The notes: generated by a model not told the origin, from the letters alone. A DNA stretch of 64,000 bases from Ferrovibrio sp041906005 (GCF_041906005.1 NZ_JAYRJY010000001.1:2790001-2854000); one strand, 5' to 3'. Shown: positions 1 through 10,479, counted from the stretch's first letter. A program made the numbers and translations.

Positions 1-7
1 AGCATAG

Positions 8-307
8 TCAGGTCGAGGCCGGGCTTGCGGAAGGCAGATCGCTAACCGGAGGCCCAACAATGGTGGAAACCTGGCGCTGGAACGCGGAGGCGATAGCAGG
101 CTCGCGGAAGGCCCAAACAGCGATATCCCGACCGTCCCTCCAACGCCCCCAACGGCCGAAATCCTTCCGCTCGATCCGGATCGCCAACCACGCCTCCAGC
201 TTATCCAGTCGCCTTCCCAAGCCGCCCGGCGGGATCGGCACTTCAACGATGTAGGGGAATTCTCTTTCGAGCTGCGCGATGGTACGCAGTTCACGATAGC
301 GGACCAT
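8..307 (-). CDS. Conserved hypothetical protein downstream of dnaE2
   Basis: A 99-residue protein whose ATG lies 3 bp after the dnaE2 stop, so it is probably the last gene of the imuA-imuB-dnaE2 transcript. It contains a VPIPPGGLGRRLD segment (about residues 22-34) that I associate with small uncharacterised alphaproteobacterial proteins, followed by a basic region and a WAFREP segment. I see no signal peptide, membrane segment or catalytic motif. The last 15 residues are Ser/Pro/Ala-rich and probably disordered. Function is unknown; a link to mutagenic repair rests on position alone. Confidence 0.6.
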   Translation of the reverse strand: MVRYRELRTIAQLEREFPYIVEVPIPPGGLGRRLDKLEAWLAIRIERKDFGRWGRWRDGRDIAVWAFREPAIASAFQRQVSTIVGPPVSDLPSASPAST

Positions 308-310
308 GGA

Positions 311-3300
311 TCACCGGAAGTTTCGGCCATCAGGGAAGGTTGCTTCGACCTCCTTCACCGGCATGATCTGCTTGCCATGGGATTGGCGCATTTCATCAGC
401 CCGGCTCTGGACACCATCGAATGCCCCGTCGATGTCTATCTCGCCCAGCCCGCGCAGGAGGTCGGTACGGTCTATGATCCGGTCGGCAACCACATGGATG
501 ACCAGCCCTTCCCGCTGGAGCTTGCCCTCCACGACCATCAGGCGGGAGCCGAGCACGTCTTTGCGGAATGTGTCGAAGACCTTGGGCCAGATGATGATGT
601 TGGCCACACCAGTCTCATCTTCGATGGTGGCGAAAATGACGCCGCTGGCGGTGCCTGGGCGCTGCCGGACGAGAACTAGGCCGCCAACCCGGACTTTTCG
701 GTTTTCTGGCAGGGTGGCTAGGTCTTTTGACTGCACGACGCCGAGTTCCCCGAGCTTGGGGCGGAGCAGGCTCAGCGGATGCGGCCGCAGGGTCAGATTG
801 TAGGATTTGTAGTCGTGGACGATGTTCTCGCCCGTGGTCAGGCGGGGGAGCTGCGGGTCTTCGCCGTCCTCTTCAATGGAGGCGCTATTGCCGGCGGCCG
901 CCTGGTCTTCTGCGAATTCAAACAGGGGTAACGACGTGTCTCGGAGGCCGCGGATTTCCCACAGGGCGGCGCGCCGATCCAGGCCAAGGCTGCCGAAGGC
1001 ATCCGCCCGCCCCAGTAGTTCGAGCGTCGCCTTGGGAAGCTTGGTACGCCGCCAGAGCTCTTTTATGGAGGCAAACGGGCGGTCCCGCAGAAGGACAGCC
1101 GCGCGTAGGAGTTCTTCGTTGGCGCCACGGATCTGACGGAAGCCAAGTCGGACGGCCAGAGATGAACCGTTTGCAGGACGCTCTAGCGTGCAGTCCCAGT
1201 CGGAATAATTGATGTCGATGGGGAGGACGACGACGCCGTGTTCCTTGGCGTCCCGGACGAGCTGGGCGGGGGCATAAAACCCCATCGGCTGGCTGTTGAG
1301 GATGGCGGCGCAGAAGACAGCCGGATAATGCCGCTTGAGCCAGGCGCTGATGTAGACGAGGTGGGCGAAGGCGGCGGCGTGGCTTTCCGGGAAGCCATAC
1401 GATCCGAAGCCTTCCAGTTGCTTGTAAATATTCTCGGCGAATTCCGGCTTGTAGCCGTTTGCGGTCATGCCGGAGATCAACTTTTCCTTCAGCTTGTGGA
1501 TCGTGCCAGGGTTCTTGAAGGTTGCCATCGCGCGGCGGAGCTGATCGGCCTCACCGGGAGTGAAGCCGGCACACTCAATGGCGACCCGCATGCACTGCTC
1601 TTGGAAGAGGGCAACACCGAGGGTCTTGCCGAGCACCTTTTCCAGCGCTGGAGATGGATATGTGACTTTCTCTTCTCCGGTGCGGCGGCGGAGGTAAGGA
1701 TGCACCATGTCACCCTGGATAGGGCCAGGGCGGACGATGGCTACCTCGATGACCAGGTCATAGAAGGTCCGCGGCTTCAGACGCGGGAGCATGGTCATCT
1801 GGGCGCGGCTTTCCACCTGGAAGACGCCAACGCTATCGGCCCGGCAAAGCATCTCATAGGTCTCTTCGTCGCCCTGGGGTATCGAGGCCAGGTCGTGGCG
1901 CTTGCCGTAATGCTGCTCCAACAAGTCGAAGCATTTCCGGATGCAGGTCAGCATGCCGAGGCTCAGGACATCGACCTTCAGGAGCCCAAGGGCATCTAGA
2001 TCGTCCTTATCCCACTGGATGCAGGTCCGGTCTTGCATGCTGGCATTCTCGATGGGAACCAGCTCATGGAGCGGGCCGCGGCTGATGACGAAACCGCCGA
2101 CATGCTGCGACAGATGCCGGGGGAAGCCCTGCAGTTCTGTTGCCAGTTGGACGATGAGCCGGATGAGACGGGAATTCGGATCAATGCCCATCTCCCGGAT
2201 ACGGTCGGCGTCAAAAGTATCGCGGCTCCACCAATAGATGCTGCGCGCTAGCCTATTGACGGCGTCCATCGACAGACCCAGCGCCCGGCCGACATCGCGG
2301 ATCGCGCTTTTCGGTCGGTAGGAAATGACAGTAGCGGCGATGCCGGCTCGGTCGCGGCCGTATTTGCGGTAAATGTACTGCATCACCTCTTCACGGCGGA
2401 CATGCTCGAAATCTACGTCGATATCGGGCGGCTCGTTTCGCTCGGCCGAGATGAAGCGTTCAAACAGAAGGTCTTGCTCGACTGGATTTACCGAGGTGAC
2501 GCCCAGGCAATAGCAGACGACAGAGTTTGCGGCCGACCCGCGACCTTGGCAGAGAATGCCGATTTCCCGCGCATAGCGGACGATGTCGTAAACGGTGAGG
2601 AAGTAGCTGGCGTAGTTCAGGTTATCTATCAGCCTGAGTTCATGGAGGATTTGTCGGCTGATCTGCTCAGGTATGCCGTCCGGATAGCGCTTCCGCGCAC
2701 CCTCCCAAGCAAGCCGGATCAGCTCTTCTTGCGGTGTGGCACTGTCGCCGCGGCTTTCCTCTGGATATTCATACCGCAGCTCATCGAGGCGGAAGGTGCA
2801 GCGCGAGGCTATCTCTATGGTGCGGGCAATGGCGTCCGGATGGTCGCGGAACAACCGCGCCATTTGGCGAGGTGATTTGATATGGCGTTCCGCATTGCTT
2901 TCGGCCCGATAGCCCAAATCCTGCACGGTGCAGCGGTGGCGTGTGGCTGTCAGTACATCGTGGAGGGGGCGACGGCTTGGATGGTGATAGAGCACGTCAT
3001 TAACGGCCACCATCGGAACGCCAACGTCCTTCAGGGCGGTGGCCCATCGGGCTAGGCGTTGGCGGTCTCGTCCGCGTATGAGGTTGCTAATACCGGCCGA
3101 CAGGTTGTCGCCGATGCTCTGTCGCAACTCCCGTAAGCGATCTAGGAAGGCACTATCGGGAGCCTTGGGAACCAACGCTATTACCTGCTGCCCGTCGATA
3201 TGGTCCAAAATATCTGCCCAATGAAGCTCGCACGCGCCCTTGGGAGCCCGCCGGCGGCCGATCGTCAGTAGGGTACTGAGCCTGCCATAAGCGGCGCGGT

Positions 3301-3544
3301 TGGTGGGAAGCCAGACAAGTGAAGGGCCGTCCTGAAAGTCTAATCGGGCACCAACAATGAATTGGATATTGGCGTTTTTAGCGGCCGAGTAAGCGCGAAC
3401 AATGCCGCTCAAGCTGTTCCGATCCGTAATGGCAATGGCGGACAGACCACGCAGAGCGGCCTGTTGAATAAGCTCCTCGGCATGGCTGGCACCCTCCAAG
3501 AAGCTGAAGTTGGAGAAGCAATGTAATTCGGCGTAGCCGGTCAT
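311..3544 (-). CDS. dnaE2: Error-prone DNA polymerase DnaE2 (ImuC)
   Basis: A 1077-residue C-family polymerase, the usual length of DnaE2. It starts with a PHP domain (ELHCFSNFSFLEGAS), followed by the polymerase core with GRGSAANSVVCYCLG and the PDIDVDFEH metal-binding segment that carries the catalytic aspartates. The C-terminal part has helix-hairpin-helix and OB-fold character. In the ImuA-ImuB-DnaE2 mutasome it performs translesion synthesis after DNA damage. I chose the ATG at 3544 because it overlaps the imuB stop as ATGA, which indicates translational coupling; an in-frame start at 3568 would add eight residues. It is the third gene of the cassette and is expected to be SOS-induced. 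Confidence 0.96.
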   Translation of the reverse strand: MTGYAELHCFSNFSFLEGASHAEELIQQAALRGLSAIAITDRNSLSGIVRAYSAAKNANIQFIVGARLDFQDGPSLVWLPTNRAAYGRLSTLLTIGRRRAPKGACELHWADILDHIDGQQVIALVPKAPDSAFLDRLRELRQSIGDNLSAGISNLIRGRDRQRLARWATALKDVGVPMVAVNDVLYHHPSRRPLHDVLTATRHRCTVQDLGYRAESNAERHIKSPRQMARLFRDHPDAIARTIEIASRCTFRLDELRYEYPEESRGDSATPQEELIRLAWEGARKRYPDGIPEQISRQILHELRLIDNLNYASYFLTVYDIVRYAREIGILCQGRGSAANSVVCYCLGVTSVNPVEQDLLFERFISAERNEPPDIDVDFEHVRREEVMQYIYRKYGRDRAGIAATVISYRPKSAIRDVGRALGLSMDAVNRLARSIYWWSRDTFDADRIREMGIDPNSRLIRLIVQLATELQGFPRHLSQHVGGFVISRGPLHELVPIENASMQDRTCIQWDKDDLDALGLLKVDVLSLGMLTCIRKCFDLLEQHYGKRHDLASIPQGDEETYEMLCRADSVGVFQVESRAQMTMLPRLKPRTFYDLVIEVAIVRPGPIQGDMVHPYLRRRTGEEKVTYPSPALEKVLGKTLGVALFQEQCMRVAIECAGFTPGEADQLRRAMATFKNPGTIHKLKEKLISGMTANGYKPEFAENIYKQLEGFGSYGFPESHAAAFAHLVYISAWLKRHYPAVFCAAILNSQPMGFYAPAQLVRDAKEHGVVVLPIDINYSDWDCTLERPANGSSLAVRLGFRQIRGANEELLRAAVLLRDRPFASIKELWRRTKLPKATLELLGRADAFGSLGLDRRAALWEIRGLRDTSLPLFEFAEDQAAAGNSASIEEDGEDPQLPRLTTGENIVHDYKSYNLTLRPHPLSLLRPKLGELGVVQSKDLATLPENRKVRVGGLVLVRQRPGTASGVIFATIEDETGVANIIIWPKVFDTFRKDVLGSRLMVVEGKLQREGLVIHVVADRIIDRTDLLRGLGEIDIDGAFDGVQSRADEMRQSHGKQIMPVKEVEATFPDGRNFR

Positions 3545-4995
3545 CCTATGATCCCGTGCATGTGCCACACGCCTTGATCACGGAAGATCCAATAACGATG
3601 TCCAGCCTCGTCTTCGATCTGGAAGTAATCACGGACGGAGATATCCATTCCCCCGTTACACCATTCGCCATCCAGCCTTTCTGGACCTGCGGTCATAGCG
3701 ATGGGGCGGCGGAGGCGTCGCCAAGTAAAAGCCCTGCCATCGGCCTCCATTTCTATGACTTCCGGCTGGATCAATCGGGTTGGCCTGAGTTCAGTTTCCG
3801 GCATGTCGCGATTGGAGCGGGCCATCGGTGGCAGCCGGGCAAAGGAATTCTCCGGTGCGTGGCGATCAAGCGGCTCAAAGCGGAAGACGTTTCGGTTGCC
3901 CAGACGGCCTTGCAGTCGGTCGATGAGCTGAGAGAAGTGGCCGCCGTCTTGCTGTGTCGATTCCAGGCTTGCTTGTTCGGCGGAGAACGGATCAGCGGCG
4001 ACGGCCTCCAACGTAAAAGTCTCGATTCCGAAGCCGGGCATGATGGCGTCGAGGGGATCGCGGAACAGGCGCGCAAGATGCTTCGGGCTACGGCTGGGAT
4101 ATGATGTGCCGACGCGGACGGTTTGAACGTCGCCATCTACCCGGTACGCGGTCAGCACAAGTTGGCGGGCACCTAAATGCTCGTCAGTGAGGAGCTTACA
4201 TAAGGCGTCCAGCAGATGCTCCAGCACAGTGTCGATAGCTTCGCGGGTTGAGACGGGTTCGACCAAATGCGCTCTGCTGCGCCATGGTGCCTCAGGTTGG
4301 CGTGGGGAGATCGGCTCCGGCTCGCGGGCCATCAGCATGTCGAGCCGAGTCAGCAAGCTTAGACCGAAGCGTTTCGCCAGCGGTGCACGCGGTAAGTTGG
4401 CGATAGCGCCGATAGTTTTCAGACCGAGCGAATCCAATGTCTCCGCGATGCTTGGTTCAATCCTCAAACTTGCAACGGGTAAGTCTTTCAGGCGCTCAAA
4501 TGCCGCCGTCCGGTCCGGCAATGAGCCGCCGGCGCCATAACGCGCCCAGGCCCAGGCTGCAGCCGGAGAATCAGCCATGGCGATACGGGCGGTCACCTGC
4601 ATGCGTCGGAAGGCGGTCAGCATCTGACCTTGCATGCCGTCTTCGCCGCCAAACAGATGGGGCACGCCGGTAATGTCCATGATGATGCCGTCCAGGCCAT
4701 CGACGGCGACAGTTGGCGACCACCGGCAGCACCAGTCCGCCAAGCGTTCAAGAGCGGCTTGATCGCCTTGAGGGTCAGCCGGAGAAGTCACCAAGGCGGG
4801 AACGAGCGCCATGGCATCAGCGAGCGTCATGCCGCCCCGCAATCCCATTTTGAAGGCCATAAGATTGAGGGCGGATAATTTGAACGCGCTGCCTACGCTT
4901 TCGATCAAAGCGAAAGGGCCGGTGGCCGGGCTATTCCGCCGCTTCAGCCTGTCCGTGGCCCAGCGCGGCAACCATATGGAAGCATAGCGACGCAT
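3541..4995 (-). CDS. imuB: ImuB, inactive Y-family polymerase homologue
   Basis: A 484-residue DinB/UmuC-like protein starting MRRYASIWLPRWATDRL, the usual start of ImuB. The in-frame start at 5034 would add 13 residues with no family support, while 4995 has GGAG seven bases upstream. In the described family ImuB lacks the catalytic acidic residues and acts as the hub joining the beta clamp, ImuA and DnaE2. Here the expected N-terminal DxD is replaced by the WLPRWATD stretch. The gene overlaps imuA at its 5' end (65 bp) and dnaE2 at its stop, so the three genes are co-translated. Confidence 0.93.
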   Translation of the reverse strand: MRRYASIWLPRWATDRLKRRNSPATGPFALIESVGSAFKLSALNLMAFKMGLRGGMTLADAMALVPALVTSPADPQGDQAALERLADWCCRWSPTVAVDGLDGIIMDITGVPHLFGGEDGMQGQMLTAFRRMQVTARIAMADSPAAAWAWARYGAGGSLPDRTAAFERLKDLPVASLRIEPSIAETLDSLGLKTIGAIANLPRAPLAKRFGLSLLTRLDMLMAREPEPISPRQPEAPWRSRAHLVEPVSTREAIDTVLEHLLDALCKLLTDEHLGARQLVLTAYRVDGDVQTVRVGTSYPSRSPKHLARLFRDPLDAIMPGFGIETFTLEAVAADPFSAEQASLESTQQDGGHFSQLIDRLQGRLGNRNVFRFEPLDRHAPENSFARLPPMARSNRDMPETELRPTRLIQPEVIEMEADGRAFTWRRLRRPIAMTAGPERLDGEWCNGGMDISVRDYFQIEDEAGHRYWIFRDQGVWHMHGIIG

Positions 4996-5611
4996 GATCG
5001 AACTCCAGCACCCAAGATCCTCCGGCTTCAGCACCCCGAATGCGCTCCAGGGTCAGGCGCCAGGTTTGTCGGATGTCTCGACTTCGGGCGGGTTCAACTC
5101 GCCACCGGGTTAGGGCCGCAGATGGCTGACGGTTACGGCGGACCAGAAAGCCGATTGATCCGCAGGACTCGGCGGCGAGCTGCAGGCGTCTGGTCTCGGT
5201 TAGGTCAGCGCTTTCCACTTCAGCGATGACCGCACCGTTCGGCAGGTCCTTCAGGCTCTCCTCCATCGCCCAAAGCCTGTTGTCGGTCTGCCGGGTCCAG
5301 GCGACCGTCAGACGACGATGGGAGAGCCCCAGTTGAGCGAGGCCGCCTGGGTACAGGTCAGGTTGGGGGGTGATCCAGAGGACATGCTGGATGATCTTCT
5401 GGCGGCCGAGCAGAGCGGCTAGGAAGCTGGTGACAGCGCCTTGGTCACCAACGACCTCATGGATACCTCCGCGCGCCAATGCAGTTCCTGGCAACACGCT
5501 GTCGATCTGGGAAACCCCGATAGGGATGCCTTGCACGCTGGAACGGCGCGTTATGCCGGTGAGGCGGGCCAACTCGCTGCGCAGGTCGGTGAGGGGGGTG
5601 ATCTGGTTCAT
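4931..5611 (-). CDS. imuA: ImuA, RecA/SulA-like mutasome protein
   Basis: A 226-residue protein of the ImuA family, first gene of the imuA-imuB-dnaE2 cassette. Features include IPIGVSQIDSVLPGTALARGGIHEVVGDQGAVTSF (about residues 25-60), a degenerate RecA-like nucleotide-binding region, and LGLSHRRLTVAWT. ImuA assists ImuB and DnaE2 in damage-induced mutagenesis, probably by contacting RecA. The start is supported by GGAGG five bases upstream of the ATG. The 3' end overlaps imuB by 65 bp. The upstream region carries repeated ATGTTCT motifs that may be regulatory. Confidence 0.93.
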   Translation of the reverse strand: MNQITPLTDLRSELARLTGITRRSSVQGIPIGVSQIDSVLPGTALARGGIHEVVGDQGAVTSFLAALLGRQKIIQHVLWITPQPDLYPGGLAQLGLSHRRLTVAWTRQTDNRLWAMEESLKDLPNGAVIAEVESADLTETRRLQLAAESCGSIGFLVRRNRQPSAALTRWRVEPARSRDIRQTWRLTLERIRGAEAGGSWVLEFDHASLCFHMVAALGHGQAEAAE

Positions 5612-5637
5612 GGGGCCTCCGGGTATTAGGAGGCTTC

Positions 5638-5675
5638 ATGTTCTACTATTATCCCCGTATGTTCTCAATATGTAC
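5638..5675 (-). promoter_or_regulatory. Candidate LexA-type operator region of imuA
   Basis: Two ATGTTCT copies (5638-5644 and 5659-5665) lie exactly 21 bp apart, two helical turns. The second continues as GTTCTCAATATGTAC (5661-5675), one mismatch from the alphaproteobacterial GTTC-N7-GTTC LexA box. The site is 27-64 bp upstream of the imuA ATG, where an SOS operator is expected. It is not a perfect match, so this is a candidate only. Confidence 0.4.
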
Positions 5676-5759
5676 TTTTTCCTAGGGATAAACCCCATAT
5701 AGCCTGCAACAGGAATTGCCCACACAAAATGTGGTGAGCGCATGAACTAAGAACGAGCC

Positions 5760-5786
5760 TTGACGTTAATCCGGGCGGTGTAGAAT
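5760..5786 (+). promoter_or_regulatory. Candidate sigma-70 promoter of the response regulator
   Basis: TTGACG (5760-5765) and TAGAAT (5781-5786) are separated by 15 bp and lie 30 bp upstream of the ATG at 5816. Both hexamers are close to consensus but the spacer is shorter than the optimal 17 bp. Confidence 0.4.
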
Positions 5787-5815
5787 CGCGCTCCAAGAAC
5801 ACTTGGGCTGATCCA

Positions 5816-6229
5816 ATGAACCACTCAGCAGCAATTCAACTGAAGCCGGTGGCGACCACAGTGTTAGTCGTCGATGATGAAGTTCTAATCCGCTGTCTCA
5901 TTGCTGAGCACCTTCGCGAAGAAGGCTTCAACGTCATCGAGGCTCGGAACGCAGCCGAGGCTATCGACGTGCTGAACTCAGGCGTCGATATCAGCTTAGT
6001 GTTTTCCGATATCAATATGCCAGGGGATCGGGACGGATTTGCCTTGGCTGAATGGATTACCGCCCGCAAACCCGGGGTCGAAATTCTGCTGACGTCCGGA
6101 GTGTTCAGAAATTTGCCGCTTTCCTTAGTCGGCCGAGGAATTACCTTAGTGCCGAAACCTTATCTTCTTAGCGAAGTGTCAGCGCAGATCAATTCGCGAC
6201 TGATTTGCTCTCGCGCACATAGCAGTTAG
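5816..6229 (+). CDS. Single-domain response regulator (receiver only)
   Basis: A 137-residue CheY-like receiver domain. TVLVVDDEVLIR (about residues 20-31) supplies the acidic pocket, FSDINMPGD (about 63-71) contains the phosphoacceptor Asp, LLTSG supplies the Thr/Ser switch residue and PKPY the conserved Lys. There is no output domain, so it must act through protein contacts or as a phosphate sink. No histidine kinase lies nearby. The gene stands alone, divergent from imuA. The domain call is secure but the partner is unknown. Confidence 0.9.
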   Translation: MNHSAAIQLKPVATTVLVVDDEVLIRCLIAEHLREEGFNVIEARNAAEAIDVLNSGVDISLVFSDINMPGDRDGFALAEWITARKPGVEILLTSGVFRNLPLSLVGRGITLVPKPYLLSEVSAQINSRLICSRAHSS

Positions 6230-6261
6230 CCGCTCGCAAGTAGGCGTCTTTATCGCTCTTG

Positions 6262-6450
6262 CTAATTTGGAACTCCCGTTGGGACATCGATCATGGAGGC
6301 GGCTGCCTTCATGATCTGAATCCACTGCTTCTGACCGGCTACGTCACCCATTTCGCCGAGCTCATTTGCTCGTTGCTGAGCGACCATTGCGGCTCGTTCA
6401 CCGTGCTCTTGGATGAGCATGCCGGCGGCATCCCAAATATCTTTCTGCAC
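6262..6450 (-). CDS. Small DUF6961-like protein
   Basis: A 62-residue protein with the pattern DIWDAAGMLIQEHGERAAMVAQQRANEL followed by GDVAGQKQWIQIMKA. This resembles the short helical DUF6961-type proteins common in sphingomonads and relatives (Trp near the start, then EHG, then a helix ending at a second Trp). No membrane segment or catalytic motif is visible. It is a stand-alone minus-strand gene between the response regulator and hsp20. Family assignment is from memory of the pattern, and function is unknown. Confidence 0.55.
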   Translation of the reverse strand: MQKDIWDAAGMLIQEHGERAAMVAQQRANELGEMGDVAGQKQWIQIMKAAASMIDVPTGVPN

Positions 6451-6573
6451 CGCACCGCCATTCCTGAGGGCTGCATTCCAGCCCCTCGCATGCCAGCTTA
6501 GCGTCGAAGGTTGTCTAAGCCAGCTTGATCAAGCTGCATTTGGGCCTGCCAGCAGTGGCAGGCCCTGCCATGT

Positions 6574-7098
6574 TCAGGCCGCGCGGCCAGTCAGTCTGCT
6601 CCACCAACCACGAGCTTCACTCTTACCATTAGTATTAGCCGCGGGCAGCTGTTTACGATCAGTCCATTTTGGCAGCATCGAGGTCTGGATCGGAATCTGA
6701 CGGGGCTTCAGATGCTCGGGCACTTCGCGCACCAGGCCGATGCGAAGCATGCCGTCACTCAGGCTGGCATCCGTCACCCTGATATGATCGGCCAGTTCAA
6801 AGCGCTGCTCGAAAGTCCGGTCGCCCAGACCGCGATACAGGAACTCTCCGGCAGGCTGCGCGGTATCCTTGCGACCACGGATGACAAGATGGCCGCCCTC
6901 ATGGGTCACAGACAGGTCTGCCGCGGTGAAACCAGGGATGGCCAGAGCCACCTGGTAGGTATCTGGGCCGGTCTTGATGACGTCATGGGGCGGCCAGCTA
7001 TTGGAAAAATCCAGCCGGCTCGCCGATTCCAGTAGATCAAACACCCGGTCGAAACCGACGCTTGATCGGAAATACGGGGAAAAATCAAACATCCTCAT
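6574..7098 (-). CDS. Small heat-shock protein Hsp20/IbpA
   Basis: A 174-residue alpha-crystallin-type chaperone. The N-terminus MRMFDFSPYFRSSVGFDRVFDLL is typical of IbpA. The crystallin core runs about residues 35-125, with YQVALAIPGF, LVIRGRK and the FEQRFELADHI strand. The tail has IPIQ, an IxI-type oligomerisation motif. It holds unfolded proteins for refolding by other chaperones. I chose the ATG at 7098 because GGAGG sits eight bases upstream; the in-frame ATG at 7113 directly follows that same GGAGG and has no room for it to act. It lies close to groES-groEL, suggesting a heat-shock cluster. Confidence 0.93.
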   Translation of the reverse strand: MRMFDFSPYFRSSVGFDRVFDLLESASRLDFSNSWPPHDVIKTGPDTYQVALAIPGFTAADLSVTHEGGHLVIRGRKDTAQPAGEFLYRGLGDRTFEQRFELADHIRVTDASLSDGMLRIGLVREVPEHLKPRQIPIQTSMLPKWTDRKQLPAANTNGKSEARGWWSRLTGRAA

Positions 7099-7206
7099 AG
7101 CCACATCCTCCAATGAGCAACATGGACACGCGGGGCGTCAGGTAACGCCCTGGCCGACCCCGAATGGGCATTGGCGCCGGTGATTTTGGAAGCTGCTCGC
7201 CAGCTT

Positions 7207-7548
7207 TCAAGAGGGGCGGATTTCCTCGGGGCCTCTCGGGGCGGGCGGCCGCCTGGACCGGCCTTGCGCCACCGCATCCAGGGACCGAAGCGCTTCCATG
7301 ACCTCCTCGAAACTGACCGGTTCGGCGAGGTCGGCCGGATGCCTTACGGTCGGGTCTGACTCCACCGAACAGGCATCGGAGGCCCACGAGGCTAGGATGG
7401 AGCGCTTCTCTGGCAGGGACAGACCGGGGTCGTTCAGCACGGCCGCTGGCCGCCCGTATTTCCGGGCGGGCTGCAGCAAGGCGTTGAGCTCGGCAGCCTG
7501 GGCCAGGCCGCACCGGGTCAAGGGGATAAACCGTTTCCGACGGCGCAT
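7207..7548 (-). CDS. Conserved hypothetical protein of heat-shock locus
   Basis: A 113-residue protein divergent from groES. Its core, LSLPEKRSILASWASDACSVES followed by VSFEEVMEALRSLD (about residues 43-90), matches short uncharacterised alphaproteobacterial proteins often seen beside hsp20 or groES genes. The N-terminus is basic (MRRRKRFIP) and the C-terminus is Pro/Arg-rich. No membrane segment is visible. An overlapping open frame at 7085-7513 on the same strand is a composition artefact. Function is unknown; co-location suggests a stress-related role. Confidence 0.65.
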   Translation of the reverse strand: MRRRKRFIPLTRCGLAQAAELNALLQPARKYGRPAAVLNDPGLSLPEKRSILASWASDACSVESDPTVRHPADLAEPVSFEEVMEALRSLDAVAQGRSRRPPAPRGPEEIRPS

Positions 7549-7658
7549 TTTGTCCTCCTGACTGGCCCTTAAGTTGGGCCTTTGTCGACGGATTTATGTG
7601 GCGCCGCCGTCTTCACAAGGGGGCGGGATGGGTCGTTAAAAATTTTTCAGCAGACGGT

Positions 7659-7686
7659 CTTGAACCGAAAAAATCCTGCACATACC
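7659..7686 (+). promoter_or_regulatory. Candidate heat-shock (RpoH) promoter of groES
   Basis: CTTGAA at 7659-7664 is followed after 14 bp by CACATACC at 7679-7686, resembling the sigma-32 pattern CTTGAA-N13-15-CCCCATnT. It lies about 70 bp upstream of the groES ATG. No CIRCE inverted repeat was found upstream of groES, so RpoH control is more likely than HrcA control. Confidence 0.4.
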
Positions 7687-7753
7687 TCGCCAGCGCTCCG
7701 GTCCGTTGGACCGGCAAGCATGACATTCCAAGTCCTGCATATGGAGGAAGGCT

Positions 7754-8068
7754 ATGAAGCTTCTGCCCCTGCACGACCGCGTCGTCGTGCGCCGTATCGA
7801 TGCCGAAGAGAAGACCGCGGGCGGCATCATCATCCCCGACACCGCCAAGGAAAAGCCGCAGCAGGGCGAGGTCGTGGCCGTCGGGCCCGGCGCCCGAAAC
7901 GAGCGTGGCGAAATTGTCCCGCTGGACGTCAAGGCCGGGGACAAAGTCCTGTTCGGCAAGTGGTCCGGCACGGAAATCAAGGTGGACGGCGAAGAGCTGC
8001 TGATCATGAAGGAGTCCGACATCATGGGCATTATCGAAGGCGCCCAGTCGGCCCGGAAGGCGGCGTAA
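7754..8068 (+). CDS. groES: Co-chaperonin GroES
   Basis: A 104-residue GroES. MKLLPLHDRVVVRRIDAEEKTAGGIIIPDTAKEKP covers the first strands and the mobile loop (about residues 17-32) that docks on GroEL; GEVVAVGPGARNERG follows and the dome region lies further on. It forms the heptameric lid of the folding chamber. GGAGGAAG lies upstream of the ATG. It is 26 bp from groEL and forms the groESL operon. The C-terminal extension GAQSARKAA is slightly longer than usual. Confidence 0.97.
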   Translation: MKLLPLHDRVVVRRIDAEEKTAGGIIIPDTAKEKPQQGEVVAVGPGARNERGEIVPLDVKAGDKVLFGKWSGTEIKVDGEELLIMKESDIMGIIEGAQSARKAA

Positions 8069-8094
8069 TAGCTGAAGTCTGAGGAGCGACTGCA

Positions 8095-9720
<1,626 letters not shown>

Positions 9721-9724
9721 CTTG

Positions 9725-9757
9725 AAGGCCCGGTCATGCGACCGGGCCTTTTTCTTT
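9725..9757 (+). terminator. Rho-independent terminator of groESL
   Basis: GGCCCGGT (9727-9734) pairs with ACCGGGCC (9741-9748) around a six-base loop, extended by two A-T pairs and followed by a T-rich tract. It begins four bases after the groEL stop codon. Confidence 0.9.
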
Positions 9758-9796
9758 GAGGCGAGAGGCTTCCTGTGCGGCCGAAGGCAGGTGTAA

Positions 9797-10456
9797 CTAG
9801 GCTCGTTCGAGAACGCGCCGAACCTGGATGGCCTGCCACTCGCCTCCACGCGCGGCCGGTATGCCACGGGCATTGAGAGCTTCGGCAATTCCCTTGAGCG
9901 TGGTCACGCCGCTCGCCCGGATATCGGCGATCACCACTGCATAATCCCTCGCCCTGGCATCCGCTTGCTCAATCAGTGCGCGGGTGCCGAGCTTGGTGTC
10001 CACGGCTACACCTTTGAAGCCGCCGAGCTTCACGCCGCGCTGCTTCGCGGCCTCCAGCGCCGCCTTGGTGCGCTCCGAAATCAACCCCGCTTCCAACTGA
10101 GCGACAGCCGCGAGCTGTTGCAGAATGAACCGGCCCATTGGACCGGCGACCTGGGGCAGATCGGCAAACACTACTTCCACGTCGCCGCCCAAAATCGTCT
10201 CTAAGAAGTGGACGTTGCGGGCCAGGCGATCCACCTTGGCGACGACCAAGGCGGCCTTGTTAACCTTTGCCTGATGCAGCGCCTGGGCCAGTTGCGGCCG
10301 ATCTCGGCGCTTGCCGCTTTCGACCTCGGTAAATTCGGCTATCAGCCGGTCGGCGGGCTTTAGAACCGCCTGTACGGCCGTTTTCTGAGCTTCTAGGCCC
10401 AATCCAGACCGACCCTGCCGGTCAGTGGAAACTCGATAGTAGGCGACAGCCCGCAT
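9797..10456 (-). CDS. Serine recombinase (resolvase family)
   Basis: A 219-residue small serine recombinase. AYYRVSTDRQGRSGLGLEAQ carries the catalytic Ser10 with Arg8, AKVDRLARN is the second active-site segment, and the region after residue 170 (ADIRASGVTTLKGIAEALNARGIP) is the helix-turn-helix. It catalyses site-specific DNA inversion or resolution. It is a paralogue of the recombinase at 27465-28142. An imperfect inverted repeat just upstream (10480-10517) could be its crossover or operator site. It marks the left edge of the accessory region after groEL. Confidence 0.92.
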   Translation of the reverse strand: MRAVAYYRVSTDRQGRSGLGLEAQKTAVQAVLKPADRLIAEFTEVESGKRRDRPQLAQALHQAKVNKAALVVAKVDRLARNVHFLETILGGDVEVVFADLPQVAGPMGRFILQQLAAVAQLEAGLISERTKAALEAAKQRGVKLGGFKGVAVDTKLGTRALIEQADARARDYAVVIADIRASGVTTLKGIAEALNARGIPAARGGEWQAIQVRRVLERA

Positions 10457-10479
10457 TTCACACCATTTGGCCGTATATA

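Noticed and set aside
7085..7513. 142-codon minus-strand open frame overlapping the hypothetical gene at 7207
   Set aside because: It overlaps in another frame of the same strand; the 7207-7548 product has the conserved LSLPEKRSILASWASDAC block and is the real gene.
7560..7753. CIRCE (HrcA) element upstream of groES
   Set aside because: No TTAGCACTC-N9-GAGTGCTAA or near match is present; a sigma-32-like promoter is the better candidate.
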